A program made the position numbers and the translations under genes. Source: Vasconcelosia minhoensis LEGE 07310 (lineage in GTDB: Bacteria > Cyanobacteriota > Cyanobacteriia > Phormidesmidales > Phormidesmidaceae). From it: a stretch of DNA of 64,000 nucleotides. The number at the start of each line of letters is the position of its first letter. The first letter of the stretch is position 1. This document shows positions 45,086 to 54,025 of the stretch, in pieces. Below the pieces are notes generated by a model. It made no database searches and was not told the origin of the DNA. It was given only the letters and a program-made list of their open reading frames with translations. The stretch lies in NCBI RefSeq assembly GCF_015207255.1, contig NZ_JADEXG010000025.1, positions 1 through 64,000 of the forward strand, given 5' to 3'.

Positions 45086-45805
45086 ATGGCAGCCGGCTTA
45101 AAGACATCTACCCTCGAATTTCTCAAACGCTTCAATCGGGCGTTTCCTCAGTTCTATGAACAGTTCGTCAGCAGCGAAATCCAGCTCCAAAATCTGAAGC
45201 TGGCCTACCAGCTGTATAAAACCAAGAAAGCGGTGATTGAGCTAAAGCCAGAGGGCCATCGCAGCGCCCTCCACTTTGCCTATCGCAATCAGTCTTTTCT
45301 GCTCAGCGATATTTTTGGCGTGCTGGCGGCCTACGGCCTCACCATCCACACCCTGAGTTTATACGGGCAGATTTATCCGCCGATGCTGGTATTTGTCAAG
45401 CTGTTCGTTTCGCGCGGGGGTAAAGCGCTGACTGGGAAAACAGCGGACAATGTCTGCCGGGCCATCCGCGAGGCCCTCGCTGGCCGGTTTGAAGTTGAAG
45501 AAATGCTGAATGTCGAATTTAACTTAGACGCTGGACTAGAACAGGTCGAGACGGAATTTTACGTCGATCCGGTCTTTCACCTGCCGGCCCTGCTGATCGA
45601 GGCTGACAACCAGCCTGGCCTGTTCTACAAAGTCATGTATGCAATCTGGCAGGAGGACCTGCTGGTCGTCAATGCTAATCTGCTGGTGTGGCGAGGTCGA
45701 ACAAGACTGATTCTCTATCTGCTAGGGCCGAACGAAAGCGTAATCCCTGAGTACCTTGGCCAGAAAATTGCCGAAGGGGTCCGCTATCGACTGCTGGGCG
45801 AATAG
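45086..45805 (+). CDS. ACT-domain-like protein of unknown function
   Basis: A 239-residue soluble protein with two segments that look like ACT domains, the small ligand-binding folds of amino-acid regulators and GlnD: QSFLLSDIFGVLAAYGLTIH (about 72-91) and ALLIEADNQPGLFYKVMYAI (about 171-190) followed by VVNANLLVWRG. Position of Gly and Leu matches the ACT loop. No catalytic domain. Role could be regulatory; not recognised as a named gene. ATG at 45086. Confidence 0.7.
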   Translation: MAAGLKTSTLEFLKRFNRAFPQFYEQFVSSEIQLQNLKLAYQLYKTKKAVIELKPEGHRSALHFAYRNQSFLLSDIFGVLAAYGLTIHTLSLYGQIYPPMLVFVKLFVSRGGKALTGKTADNVCRAIREALAGRFEVEEMLNVEFNLDAGLEQVETEFYVDPVFHLPALLIEADNQPGLFYKVMYAIWQEDLLVVNANLLVWRGRTRLILYLLGPNESVIPEYLGQKIAEGVRYRLLGE

Positions 45806-45899
45806 CGCCAGAGCATAGTCCTAAACCCTAGCTCTAAAGTCTGACCCTGATAGCCCCAAATCATTTGGCCTTGTAGTGGCTTCAGGCTACTATAGAGCC

Positions 45900-46823
45900 A
45901 TGGCCGTTGTGAATATTTTGGAGGTGCCTCACGTCTATGAGCTCACGCCTCCTACTCAGCAATCTGAAGCGCTGGTCTTTGTGCACGGTTGGCTACTTAG
46001 CCGCGTTTACTGGCAGCCGTTAGTGCAGCAGCTGTCGCCTCAGTATCAGTGCTTGACCTACGACCTCCGGGGCTTTGGCCAGTCGAATCAGTACGCTGAA
46101 AAGCGCCTGCATCAAAGCTCTCAGTGGTCGAGCTCGCTGCTGCTCCCGTCTCCTTCGCGCTATTGCCTGGCAGCCTATGCAGAAGACCTGCTGGTGCTAT
46201 TGGAAAAGCTTCGGCTAGATCGGGTCTGGCTGCTGGGGCACTCTTTGGGCGGCAGCATTGCGCTGTGGGCAGCTCACCTGATGCCCCATCGGGTCAAGGG
46301 CGTCATCTGCCTGAATGCGGGCGGCGGCCTATATATTGCCAAGGAGTTTGAGCGCTTTCGGGCGGCTGGGCAGCAGATGGTGCGGTATCGGCCGGCTTGG
46401 TTGCTTAATCTGCCCCTACTGCCCTATTTTTTTGCCCGGATGATGGTGGCTCGGCCGCTGTCTCCCCACTGGGGTCGGCAGCGGCTTAAGGATTTTCTTC
46501 AGGCCAACTCGGAGGCGGCCCTGGGAGCGTTGCTAGAATCGACCACCCGAGCTGAGGTCAATCGCCTACCCCAGGTGCTTGCGCAGCTCCAGCAGCCCGT
46601 ACACTTCATTACCGCGAGCCAGGACTCGGTGATGTCACCCCGCTACGTGCGGCATCTCGCTAGCTTTCATCCGGCGTTTCGGCACCATGAGAATACGGTG
46701 GTTGAGCTGGCCGACTGTGGCCATATGGCGATGGTAGAACAGCCGCAACGGGTGGCCCAGATTGTCGAAGCGATCGTCAATGCTCATTTGCCCTATCGGC
46801 CTTATCTAGATAGAAGCTCATAG
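45900..46823 (+). CDS. Alpha/beta-fold hydrolase
   Basis: A 307-residue alpha/beta hydrolase. [12 protein letters not shown] carries the oxyanion loop, [12 protein letters not shown] the nucleophile Ser near residue 116, [10 protein letters not shown] the Asp, and [13 protein letters not shown] the His. Substrate unknown. The frame opens 24 bases upstream at GTG, but the ATG at 45900 is better placed. Its last 47 bases overlap the 3' end of tsaD on the other strand. Confidence 0.9.
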   Translation: MAVVNILEVPHVYELTPPTQQSEALVFVHGWLLSRVYWQPLVQQLSPQYQCLTYDLRGFGQSNQYAEKRLHQSSQWSSSLLLPSPSRYCLAAYAEDLLVLLEKLRLDRVWLLGHSLGGSIALWAAHLMPHRVKGVICLNAGGGLYIAKEFERFRAAGQQMVRYRPAWLLNLPLLPYFFARMMVARPLSPHWGRQRLKDFLQANSEAALGALLESTTRAEVNRLPQVLAQLQQPVHFITASQDSVMSPRYVRHLASFHPAFRHHENTVVELADCGHMAMVEQPQRVAQIVEAIVNAHLPYRPYLDRSS

Positions 46824-47844
46824 CTGCTGTAACGGGTAGGCGAGACTGGCCGGCCAGGGTTAGGGGCGAGCGGTGCCCCTGCCGCCAATGGTCGGCTGCG
46901 GCGCAGGCGATCATCGCCGCGTTATCGGTACAGTAGGCCAGCGGCGGAAAGATCACGCGCAGCCCACAGTCGGCTGCCTCAGTCTGGAGCTGCTGCCTCA
47001 GCCCGCTGTTGGCCGCAACGCCACCGCCCAATACCAGGGTGTTGAGCTGGTGGTCGCGAGCACAGGCGATCGCGCGTTTACTCAGCACGCCCACGACCGT
47101 GGCTTGAAAGCTGGCGGCAATATCAGCAGTGGGCAGCGTTCGGCCCTCGGCCCGGAGCTTTTCCGTCAGCCGCAGAACAGCCGTTTTAATGCCGCTAAAG
47201 CTAAAGTCGTAGGGATGGAAGCCGCCCCCGGGCAGAGAGATTTTGCCCTCAGGTAGGTCGAACGCCCGGGGATTGCCCTGCTGGGCCAGACGGTCAATGG
47301 CAGGCCCGCCCGGGTAGCCCAGATCGAGCTGCCGAGCCACTTTGTCAAAGGCTTCTCCAGCGGCATCGTCGCGGGTGCCGCCTAGAATGGTATAGTCGCC
47401 GCAGCCGCGCACCTGCACTAGGCTGGTATGGCCGCCTGAGACCAGCAGACAGAGAAACGGCGGGGCCAGGTCGGGCTGGCTGAGGTAGGCGGCATAGAGA
47501 TGACCTTCCAGGTGATGTACCCCGATAAACGGCTTATCCCTTACCATTGCCAAGGTCTTGGCGGCGCTGACGCCGACCAGCAGCGCTCCGACTAAGCCGG
47601 GGGCACAGGTGGCGGCAACGGCGTCGATGTCAGCCCAGTCTAGGTTGGCCTGGGTGAAGACGGCCGCGATCGCGTTCCCCATCGCCGTCACATGGGCGCG
47701 AGCGGCCACTTCTGGCACCACCCCGCCGTAGGGCTGATGAATCTCCAGCTGGGACGCGACGATGCTGCCCAGCACCTGCCGGTCTCGGACAATAGCCGCC
47801 GCAGTTTCATCGCAGCTGGTCTCTAGGGCTAAGATGGTTGGCAT
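46777..47844 (-). CDS. tsaD: tRNA N6-threonylcarbamoyladenosine transferase component TsaD
   Basis: A 355-residue ASKHA-fold protein that, with TsaB and TsaE, makes t6A37 in tRNAs reading ANN codons. Signatures: [19 protein letters not shown] at the start, [14 protein letters not shown] with the metal-binding His pair near 110-114, [12 protein letters not shown], and [11 protein letters not shown] near 270. The frame is open to 48147 but the ATG at 47844 is the universal start. Divergent from psaF; convergent overlap of 47 bases with the alpha/beta hydrolase. Confidence 0.96.
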   Translation of the reverse strand: MPTILALETSCDETAAAIVRDRQVLGSIVASQLEIHQPYGGVVPEVAARAHVTAMGNAIAAVFTQANLDWADIDAVAATCAPGLVGALLVGVSAAKTLAMVRDKPFIGVHHLEGHLYAAYLSQPDLAPPFLCLLVSGGHTSLVQVRGCGDYTILGGTRDDAAGEAFDKVARQLDLGYPGGPAIDRLAQQGNPRAFDLPEGKISLPGGGFHPYDFSFSGIKTAVLRLTEKLRAEGRTLPTADIAASFQATVVGVLSKRAIACARDHQLNTLVLGGGVAANSGLRQQLQTEAADCGLRVIFPPLAYCTDNAAMIACAAADHWRQGHRSPLTLAGQSRLPVTAAMSFYLDKADRANEH

Positions 47845-47896
47845 AAAATTAAGCTGAAGCGCGGCGACGCAGGATACTGCGGCCAGAATATTTCGG

Positions 47897-47914
47897 CATG
47901 TAAAGTCCTGTAAT
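47897..47914 (-). promoter_or_regulatory. HLR1-like RpaB-type site upstream of psaF
   Basis: On the minus strand the sequence ATTACAGGACTTTACATG has two TTACA cores spaced exactly as in HLR1, the paired site bound by the light-stress regulator RpaB upstream of PSI genes. Flanking positions match the consensus only partly. It is 124 bases upstream of the psaF ATG and inverted relative to it, and also lies 53 bases upstream of tsaD. Confidence 0.4.
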
Positions 47915-48037
47915 GGTTTGGCTTTACCCCGTTCCGTCAGGGAGTATGATGGCCTGAAAGTTGGGATGTGGCTGCTCAAATAACTTAACCATTTTGGCAG
48001 AAACGCCCAGTGCTCACTTAATAAAGGGAAACAATTC

Positions 48038-48538
48038 ATGCGACAGTTGTTTGCTCTGGCTTTAGTCCTGTGTCTCTGGCTTGGCATCGCTTCTCCAGCG
48101 GTAGCTGGGTTAGCTGGTGATGATGTAGCTGGCCTAGTGCCCTGCAATGAATCACCCGCGTTTCAACAGCGCGCTGCGAATGCAACGACGGATTCGGCCA
48201 AGGCTCGATTCGAACTCTATGGCAGCTCCAATCTGCTCTGTGGCCCCGAAGGGCTGCCCCATTTGGTGACCAGCGGCGACCTCTCCCACGCGGGCGAGTT
48301 CCTGATACCCAGCGTTCTGTTCCTGTATATTGCCGGCTGGATTGGCTGGGCCGGTCGTCAGTATGTGATCGCGGTGCGCGACGACAAAAATCCGGAAGAG
48401 AAGGAAATCATCATCGATGTGCCCTTAGCGGTTAAGTGCTCGCTGTCGAGCGCTGTCTGGCCTTTGGCTGCGCTCAAGGAGATGACGACGGGCGAAATGT
48501 TTGCCAAGAACAATGAGATCCCGATATCCCCGCGTTAA
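48038..48538 (+). CDS. psaF: Photosystem I subunit III (PsaF)
   Basis: A 166-residue PSI subunit. The signal peptide [20 protein letters not shown] is cleaved near AVA-GLAG (residue 23), placing the N-terminal domain in the lumen; [16 protein letters not shown] and [20 protein letters not shown] are conserved, with the two disulfide cysteines. The membrane helix is [19 protein letters not shown] near 87-105. Start has AAAGGG upstream. First gene of psaF-psaJ-psaL. Confidence 0.97.
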   Translation: MRQLFALALVLCLWLGIASPAVAGLAGDDVAGLVPCNESPAFQQRAANATTDSAKARFELYGSSNLLCGPEGLPHLVTSGDLSHAGEFLIPSVLFLYIAGWIGWAGRQYVIAVRDDKNPEEKEIIIDVPLAVKCSLSSAVWPLAALKEMTTGEMFAKNNEIPISPR

Positions 48539-48625
48539 CTCATTTTTATCGCCTGTCTATTTTGGCAAGCCTTGAATCCTTCCTTTCCACACTGTCTAAC
48601 TTGTTATTTCTAAGTCGAGATGCCC

Positions 48626-48751
48626 ATGGATAATCTGTTGAAATATCTCTCAACCGCACCGGTAATCGCTACCGTCTGGATGCTAATTACCGCCGGGATC
48701 ATTATTGAGTTCAATCGCTTCTTCCCCGACCTGCTGCTGTTTCCTCAGTAG
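48626..48751 (+). CDS. psaJ: Photosystem I subunit IX (PsaJ)
   Basis: A 41-residue single-helix PSI subunit, too short for most gene callers: [18 protein letters not shown] then [20 protein letters not shown], ending FPQ. The Asn-Arg-Phe-Phe-Pro-Asp end is typical. An ATG two codons earlier (48620) is in frame; 48626 gives the usual N-terminus with GAG about 6 bases upstream. It lies 87 bases after psaF. The G of its TAG stop is the first base of an 11-bp tandem repeat. Confidence 0.96.
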   Translation: MDNLLKYLSTAPVIATVWMLITAGIIIEFNRFFPDLLLFPQ

Positions 48752-48816
48752 TGACCCAGAAGTGACCCAGAAGTGGCCCAGAAGTGGCCCAGAAGTGGCC
48801 CAGAAGTGGCCTAGAA
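48751..48816. repeat. 11-bp tandem repeat, six units, between psaJ and psaL
   Basis: Six consecutive 11-base units of the form GTGRCCCAGAA start at 48751, 48762, 48773, 48784, 48795 and 48806; units differ at one or two positions (A to G at position 4, one C to T). They lie between the psaJ stop and psaL. The unit shares GGCCCAGA with the repeat at 11595-11638. Confidence 0.92.
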
Positions 48817-48891
48817 GTCCCTAAAAATCTAGGCGAGCCTGCGGGCGGGCGCTGACCATTCAACGTTGAGTTTGGAGAACCTATTTTAGAT

Positions 48892-49386
48892 ATGCCATCA
48901 TCAGCAGAGTATATAAAGCCGTATAACGGCGATCCTCAGATTGGAAACTTGGAAACCCCGATGAATTCATCCGGGTTTACCAAAGCATTCATCGGCAATT
49001 TGCCAGCCTATCGTCAGGGACTCTCTCCCCAACGGCGAGGGTTAGAAGTGGGTATGGCCCACGGCTACTTACTCTATGGCCCCTTCGCCCTCCTAGGACC
49101 GTTACGCGACTCTGACGTGCCGAGCATAGCGGGGTTGCTGGCAGCAGGCAGCTTGGTCGTCATTCTAACCGTCTGTCTCTCGCTTTACAGCGGCGCTAAC
49201 GTCAAGAAAGAAATTTCTGATGCAACCACGCCGTTTAATCCGCCCGAGGGGCTGAGTACGGACGAAGGCTGGAGCGAGTTTGCCGGCAGCTTCCTGATCG
49301 GCGGCATCGGCGGAGCCACCTTTGCTTACCTGCTCGCCTCGAACATACCACTGCTGCAGAGTGTGGTCACCGGCGGCCATAGCTAG
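48892..49386 (+). CDS. psaL: Photosystem I subunit XI (PsaL)
   Basis: A 164-residue PSI subunit that shapes monomer-monomer contacts. N-terminal IKPYNGDPQIGNLETPMNSS, the chlorophyll-binding FIGNLPAYRQGLSPQRRGLEVGMAHGYLLYGPF, and helices near 75-100 and 130-155 are visible. The loop TTPFNPPEGLSTDEGWSEF separates helices two and three. ATG at 48892, with GGAG some 14 bases upstream. It ends the psaF-psaJ-psaL cluster, followed by a hairpin terminator. No psaI is visible nearby. Confidence 0.97.
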   Translation: MPSSAEYIKPYNGDPQIGNLETPMNSSGFTKAFIGNLPAYRQGLSPQRRGLEVGMAHGYLLYGPFALLGPLRDSDVPSIAGLLAAGSLVVILTVCLSLYSGANVKKEISDATTPFNPPEGLSTDEGWSEFAGSFLIGGIGGATFAYLLASNIPLLQSVVTGGHS

Positions 49387-49423
49387 GCCGATCTGGCTAT
49401 CCAATATCGTTTCAATAGCATTA

Positions 49424-49454
49424 AAAGCCGCTTTGGGAGTCCTGGGGCGGCTTT
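49424..49454 (+). terminator. Hairpin terminator after psaL
   Basis: AAAGCCGC at 49424-49431 pairs with GCGGCTTT at 49447-49454 around 15 bases, followed by TGCTTT. It begins 38 bases after the psaL stop. Confidence 0.7.
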
Positions 49455-49486
49455 GCTTTAGAGCCTTGAGGTGATCTGGAGGAAGA

Positions 49487-49738
49487 CTAAATGTCTGACC
49501 TGAGCGGCGGCGGTATTTCATTCAAAGACCAGTAGTACTCTACCGGAGTCTGCTCATGACGGCAGGTTTCTTCTAGCCGCTTCTGCTGGGATAGGGCTTT
49601 GCGCAGGCTGACGATGAGCGATTGAACCTGCTGCTGCTGCTGAGAATACTGGGGCACAGCAGGTAAGGTACGGCGCTCTAGCAGCTGTAGCAGGAGCTCG
49701 TAATGGACGTGGGACGGTAGCGGCACGGGAGAGGTCAT
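49487..49738 (-). CDS. DUF5340 family protein
   Basis: An 83-residue cyanobacterial protein of DUF5340: IPLPSHVHYELLLQLLERxT-type start (here VPLPSHVHYELLLQLLERRT), then QVQSLIVSLRKALSQQKRLEE, predicted as two helices with a Gln-rich linker. Function unknown. ATG at 49738. Confidence 0.88.
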   Translation of the reverse strand: MTSPVPLPSHVHYELLLQLLERRTLPAVPQYSQQQQQVQSLIVSLRKALSQQKRLEETCRHEQTPVEYYWSLNEIPPPLRSDI

Positions 49739-49819
49739 GGCTTAAAAAGGGTAAATTGGGGCCAGAAGCAGCTGCCTTAAGGCTAGCTGGGGACGAGAAC
49801 GTGGCTTGATCGCCTTCGG

Positions 49820-50701
49820 CTAGCGGCCTAGCAGGGTCGAGATCGCGCGGCCGGGGTCGGGCTGCGCCATCAAAGACTCCCCGACTAGAACGGCTTGCGC
49901 ACCGGCCGCGGCGACTTGCGCCACGTCCTGCGGCTGCCGCAGCCCCGACTCGCTAATCACAACCCGCTCTCGGTCGGCAATCGAGTTGCGATAGGTCTCT
50001 AGCAGCCCGCAGGTGGTCTGGAGATCGACGCTGAAGTCTTCTAAATTACGATTGTTGATGCCGATCAGCTCGACTTCTGGTAGCGCCAGCACTCGCTCAA
50101 ACTCAACTGCCGTATGCACCTCAACCAGTGCGTTCATGCCGAGTGCTTTGGCAATCCGGACAAAATAACCCAGGTCCTGATCGGATAGGATCGCCGCAAT
50201 CAGCAAAATCGCGTCGGCGCCCCGCACTCGAGCTAGGTAAATTTGGTAGGGATAGAGAATGAATTCTTTACAGAGCAGCGGCAGCGTCACCGCCTGACGG
50301 ATCTCGCTGAGATAGTCAAAACTCCCCTGAAAGAACTCGCTGTCGGTCAGGACAGAGAGCGCTGTCGCTCCCCCAGCCGCATAGCTCTGGGCGATGGCAA
50401 CCGGGTCGAAGTCAGGGCGGATGACACCACGACTGGGGGAAGCCTTCTTCACCTCGGCAATCACAGCGGGAGCGGGAGCCTGACGCAGGGCCGCGATCAG
50501 GCTCTGGGGCGGTGGTACCGTCAGTACCTGCCGCTGTAGGTCAGCCAGCGGCAGCTGAGCCCGCAGGCGCTCAACTTCAGCTTCTTTATGCCAGACAATT
50601 TTTTCTAGAATGTTTTGCGGCTGGGCGTCAGGGCGGTTCACCTGATAGCGCAAATGCTTCACCCGAATGACGGGATTGGGCTGACGACGACGAATTTCCA
50701 T
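49820..50701 (-). CDS. trpC: Indole-3-glycerol-phosphate synthase
   Basis: A 293-residue (beta/alpha)8 enzyme of tryptophan synthesis that closes the indole ring. [37 protein letters not shown] with the catalytic Lys, [36 protein letters not shown] and [13 protein letters not shown] are all typical. The frame opens at 50830, but the ATG at 50701 ([11 protein letters not shown]) matches cyanobacterial homologues. It follows lpdA by 49 bases on the same strand, so the two may be co-transcribed. Confidence 0.96.
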   Translation of the reverse strand: MEIRRRQPNPVIRVKHLRYQVNRPDAQPQNILEKIVWHKEAEVERLRAQLPLADLQRQVLTVPPPQSLIAALRQAPAPAVIAEVKKASPSRGVIRPDFDPVAIAQSYAAGGATALSVLTDSEFFQGSFDYLSEIRQAVTLPLLCKEFILYPYQIYLARVRGADAILLIAAILSDQDLGYFVRIAKALGMNALVEVHTAVEFERVLALPEVELIGINNRNLEDFSVDLQTTCGLLETYRNSIADRERVVISESGLRQPQDVAQVAAAGAQAVLVGESLMAQPDPGRAISTLLGR

Positions 50702-50750
50702 AGCGATGAATCCAATCTTCTGGCAATGTTTTACGGGCAGTGAGCCGGCG

Positions 50751-52184
50751 CTAGTGATGCACCACTGCCCGCTTGTAGGCCTCATCCAGCACTTCGGAAA
50801 GCGTGGGATGGGTGTGGACAAACTGCGCAAGCTGCTCGACTGACTGCTTCTGCGCGATCGCGTTGGCGGCTTCCTGAATCAAATCCGCCGCGTGCAGGCC
50901 AATAATGTGGGCTCCCAGAACCTCGCCGGTGTCTTCACGATAGATTAGCTTGGCCAAGCCCTCTGATTCAGCCTCAGCCAGCGCTTTGGAATTGGCCTTG
51001 AAATAGCTGCGCACGGTGCCGACCTTGAATCCCTGGCTGGCGGCCAGCTCCTGAGCAGCGGGTTCGGTCAGGCCGACAAAGCTGACTTCGGGGTGGGTGA
51101 AGGCCGCCGCTGGGATACTGCTGTAGCTGACGCTGCGATGGTGCTGACAGATGTTGTCCACCGCCACAACCCCCTGGGCTGAGGCCGCATGGGCCAGCAT
51201 CATCTTGCCGGTTGCATCGCCGATCGCCCAGAGGTGGGGCACCGGCTCGCCCTCTAGCAGCACGGCCATCTGGTCGTTTACGGGTAAGAAGCCCCGCCGG
51301 TCTGCTTCAACAGCAACCGTCTCCAATCCTAGGTTGCGAGTTGCCGGCAGCCGTCCGGTCGCGACTAGGCAGGCATCTACCTCTAGCACATCGACCGTTT
51401 CCTTGGTTTTCGGATCCGCCAGCTCAATCACCACTGGAGAACCCGGTGTTACCGACTTGGCGATAACGCCAACCCGGGTTTCGATGTCGCGCGGCTGGAT
51501 CAGGACCCGCTCAGCCTGTTTGGCAATGTCGGGATCAAACGTCGGCATCAGCCGATCCAGCGCCTCGATCATCGTCACCTCGGTTCCCAAGGCCGTGTAA
51601 ACGTCCGAAAACTCTAGGCCGATGTAGCCGCTGCCGATAATCGCAATCCAATCGGGTAGCCAGTCCAGCCGGATCGCTTCGTCGCTGGTGAAGACCGTTT
51701 TGCCGTCGGTCTCAATGCCGGGCGGCACAAAAGGAATTGAACCCGGCGCCAAAATAATGTCTCGGGCAGTCAAAGTACGCTCGCCCTCGGCGGTAGCGAC
51801 AGTTAGCTTTTGGCTTCCGGCTAGCTTGCCCCAACCGCGGATGGTCTCTACCCCTAGCCGCTTCAGGCTGTTCGTCAGGTCGGCCTGAAGCTTATCGACC
51901 AGGTTTTTGGCGTGGTTTGCGATCTCGTTTCGTTCGAACGTCACGCCAGCAACCTGAATCCCCATGGCTCTGAGGTGCTGAGCATCGCGCATCTCACGCA
52001 CTCGACCAGAAGCAGCCAGTAAGGCCTTGGAGGGAATACAGCCGCGATTGACGCAGGTCCCCCCCATATCACCCGCCTCCACAATCGCCGTCTTGAGGCC
52101 ACACTTGACTGCGTGCAGCGCTGCGCCATGGCCCCCAACCCCGGCGCCGATAATCACCAAATCGTAATCAAATGCCTGACTCAC
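50751..52184 (-). CDS. lpdA: Dihydrolipoyl dehydrogenase
   Basis: A 477-residue flavoprotein (E3) of the pyruvate dehydrogenase and glycine cleavage complexes that reoxidises dihydrolipoyl groups with NAD. FAD loop [15 protein letters not shown], redox disulfide [13 protein letters not shown] near residues 42-54, NAD loop [14 protein letters not shown] near 185, and the C-terminal active-site HTHPTLSEV with the catalytic His. The GTG at 52184 has AAGGAG about 7 bases upstream. The IS element begins 94 bases upstream of it. Confidence 0.96.
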   Translation of the reverse strand: MSQAFDYDLVIIGAGVGGHGAALHAVKCGLKTAIVEAGDMGGTCVNRGCIPSKALLAASGRVREMRDAQHLRAMGIQVAGVTFERNEIANHAKNLVDKLQADLTNSLKRLGVETIRGWGKLAGSQKLTVATAEGERTLTARDIILAPGSIPFVPPGIETDGKTVFTSDEAIRLDWLPDWIAIIGSGYIGLEFSDVYTALGTEVTMIEALDRLMPTFDPDIAKQAERVLIQPRDIETRVGVIAKSVTPGSPVVIELADPKTKETVDVLEVDACLVATGRLPATRNLGLETVAVEADRRGFLPVNDQMAVLLEGEPVPHLWAIGDATGKMMLAHAASAQGVVAVDNICQHHRSVSYSSIPAAAFTHPEVSFVGLTEPAAQELAASQGFKVGTVRSYFKANSKALAEAESEGLAKLIYREDTGEVLGAHIIGLHAADLIQEAANAIAQKQSVEQLAQFVHTHPTLSEVLDEAYKRAVVHH

Positions 52185-52316
52185 GGTTTTCTCCTTCGTC
52201 CAAACAGCGCCCAGAGCGATCGCGGCTGAGCCATTTCTCATTATTCAACCAGATAGCGAGATTAGACAACTATCCCTTTGACACTCCCATGGATAAATCC
52301 AATGGGATTCTCCCGT

Positions 52317-53504
52317 CTAGGCCGACCAAGGGAACAAGCTTAACTGTTCGTCTTGAGTCGGATTCATGGAGTTCAGGGGACTGTCAAAGACCCCATCCGC
52401 TGAAGCCACGACGCCCATTACAGACGCCGCTTCTTTTAGAATCAGCGGACATGAAAAGCCATCCCATTGAGCGATATTCACAGCAGCATTCCAATCCGCA
52501 TTGCACTGGTAGCCATCTGCCCCAGTGAATAGATGCCGGTTGCGCTTGCCATCTAATCGCCCGGTACGATGGTCGGTTTTCGATGTGTAGGCCGCAGGCC
52601 GCTTATGTACCTGCCTGCCCTTCAGGGCCATCTTGTAGCCCAGCTTCTGCTCCAGGTCGTAGTAGGCCCAGGTATGGCGAGACGTTCCGGCGTCAGAGCG
52701 GTTTTTCTGGCGCTGCTTGGAGGTTTGCCGAATCTTTGATAAGTCCTCCAGATACACATCAGCGCCCACACCGTCAGCAAACCGTACAATCCGCCTGCTG
52801 ATAGTATGATTGACTGCTCGCATCCACCGCGACTCTTTGCGCTCAAGCCGCTTCACGGCCCGATACTTGCGTGCCTTCTGGAGCTGCTGGCGCAGCTGCT
52901 GGAACTGACGACGGCGATGTGCCACCTCAGCGCCTGAGAAAAACAGGCATGGCCCGTCAATCGTCGCAGCTACTGCCAAATTGTTTTGCCCCCGGTCAAC
53001 GCCAATGCGCGCAGCACTCTCCACCTCAGGAACGTCCCAGGTGATTGAAAGCACGGCGTACCAGCTACCCCGTAGCCGCATCAGCTTCAGCGTTCCTTTC
53101 AGAGCGACCCCATCAATGATGGCATCAAGCTGTTCAGCAAAGTGGCCCTGGACGCTAATCGGAACCCGCTTAACGCCTTGGACAGTTGGGAAGCTAACCG
53201 AGTAGGTCTGGCCAACTTTGACCACTTTCCAGTTCTGCTTGTTCACTTCAGGCCAGAACACCCTGAACGTCTTGACACGCTTGCCTGCCTTTCCTTTCAA
53301 GATACGAATCACTTGATTGGACAAGGCCGACTTTAGCGGCGTGACAACCTGGGCAGTCGTCAACTTTTTCCGTTCAGCAAAAGGCATCTTCAACAGCTCA
53401 TTCGCCAACTGAGTAGACGCGGCTACCGTATCAGCAAACATATCGGCCTTGGCCTGATTGAGGTCAAGGAACTTGAGCTTAAGGGTTGTAGTTACCTTTT
53501 TCAT
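52317..53504 (-). CDS. tnpB: TnpB RNA-guided nuclease of the IS element, zinc-ribbon cysteines absent
   Basis: A 395-residue TnpB, the RNA-guided DNA nuclease ancestral to Cas12. The RuvC residues are kept: Asp170 in GVDRGQNNLAVAA, Glu253 in VYLEDLSKIR and Asp337 in CNADWNAAVNIA. In the region of the usual zinc ribbon (about 307-334: TSKTDHRTGRLDG and LFTGADGYQC) neither CxxC pair is present; only one Cys remains. The rest is intact, so it may still be active or belong to a zinc-less lineage. ATG 53504 chosen; 53522 is also in frame. The guide RNA would be read from its 3' end across the right end of the element. Confidence 0.93.
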   Translation of the reverse strand: MKKVTTTLKLKFLDLNQAKADMFADTVAASTQLANELLKMPFAERKKLTTAQVVTPLKSALSNQVIRILKGKAGKRVKTFRVFWPEVNKQNWKVVKVGQTYSVSFPTVQGVKRVPISVQGHFAEQLDAIIDGVALKGTLKLMRLRGSWYAVLSITWDVPEVESAARIGVDRGQNNLAVAATIDGPCLFFSGAEVAHRRRQFQQLRQQLQKARKYRAVKRLERKESRWMRAVNHTISRRIVRFADGVGADVYLEDLSKIRQTSKQRQKNRSDAGTSRHTWAYYDLEQKLGYKMALKGRQVHKRPAAYTSKTDHRTGRLDGKRNRHLFTGADGYQCNADWNAAVNIAQWDGFSCPLILKEAASVMGVVASADGVFDSPLNSMNPTQDEQLSLFPWSA

Positions 53505-53559
53505 CGGTCTATTGTAGTACATCTATAGACCAGATTAGATAAAGAGGTTAAATAAAAAT

Positions 53560-53958
53560 ATGGCTCAGGATTACCGTCACAGCAACACCTCTGTCTCACT
53601 GCTGAACTATCATTTTGTTTGGATTGTGAGACGGCGGCGAAAGCTTCTAGAAGGGACTGTAGACGACCGACTAAAGGCATTGATATATCAGGCAGTCAAA
53701 GAAATTGACTGCGAAGTTATCGCGCTTGAAACGCACTATGACCACGTTCACTTATTTGTCAACACTCATCCTCGACTAGCGCCTTATCAGGTGATGCACA
53801 AGGTGAAAGGGTTTACGGCCCATGCGCTGAGGGCTGAGTATCCTTGGCTGAAGACAAAGCTGCCTAGCCTATGGACGCGAAGCTACTTCGTCTCAACTGC
53901 TGGCAATGTCTCAGGAGATACGATTAAACGTTATGTAGAAGAGCAAAAATCCAGGTAG
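53560..53958 (+). CDS. tnpA: IS200/IS605 TnpA transposase (Y1, HUH)
   Basis: A 132-residue Y1 transposase that cuts and joins single-stranded DNA at the element ends. HYDHVHLFVN carries the HUH pair near residues 65-67, and TIKRYVEEQ near 123 carries the nucleophile Tyr. Length and both motifs are intact, so it is probably active. It is divergent from tnpB with a 55-base gap. Confidence 0.95.
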   Translation: MAQDYRHSNTSVSLLNYHFVWIVRRRRKLLEGTVDDRLKALIYQAVKEIDCEVIALETHYDHVHLFVNTHPRLAPYQVMHKVKGFTAHALRAEYPWLKTKLPSLWTRSYFVSTAGNVSGDTIKRYVEEQKSR

Positions 53959-54025
53959 ATTGTGAGCAAAGCTCACCGCCTTATATCCCACCCTTGAAAG
54001 TGGTGGGCTTTACGGCGATTTCTGT

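Larger units (their letters stand above)
52278..54023 (-). mobile_element. Complete IS200/IS605-type insertion sequence, IS608-like ends
   Basis: A 1746-bp element with divergent tnpA and tnpB. Read on the minus strand, the left end (54023) is preceded by the flanking tetramer TTAC, and AAAG directly precedes a left-end hairpin at 53987-54007. The right end has GAAT directly before a hairpin at 52285-52306 and finishes in TCAA (52281-52278). These four tetramers equal the cleavage and guide sequences known for IS608, in the right order. No inverted terminal repeats or target duplication are expected for this family. Another hairpin, GTGAGC-AAA-GCTCAC, lies at 53962-53976. Confidence 0.9.

Noticed and set aside
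48751-48816. CRISPR array
   Set aside because: Units are 11 bp and directly adjacent with no spacers, and no cas genes are present.
49387-49490. psaI after psaL
   Set aside because: I looked for a short single-helix frame here; there is only a terminator hairpin and no PsaI-like sequence.
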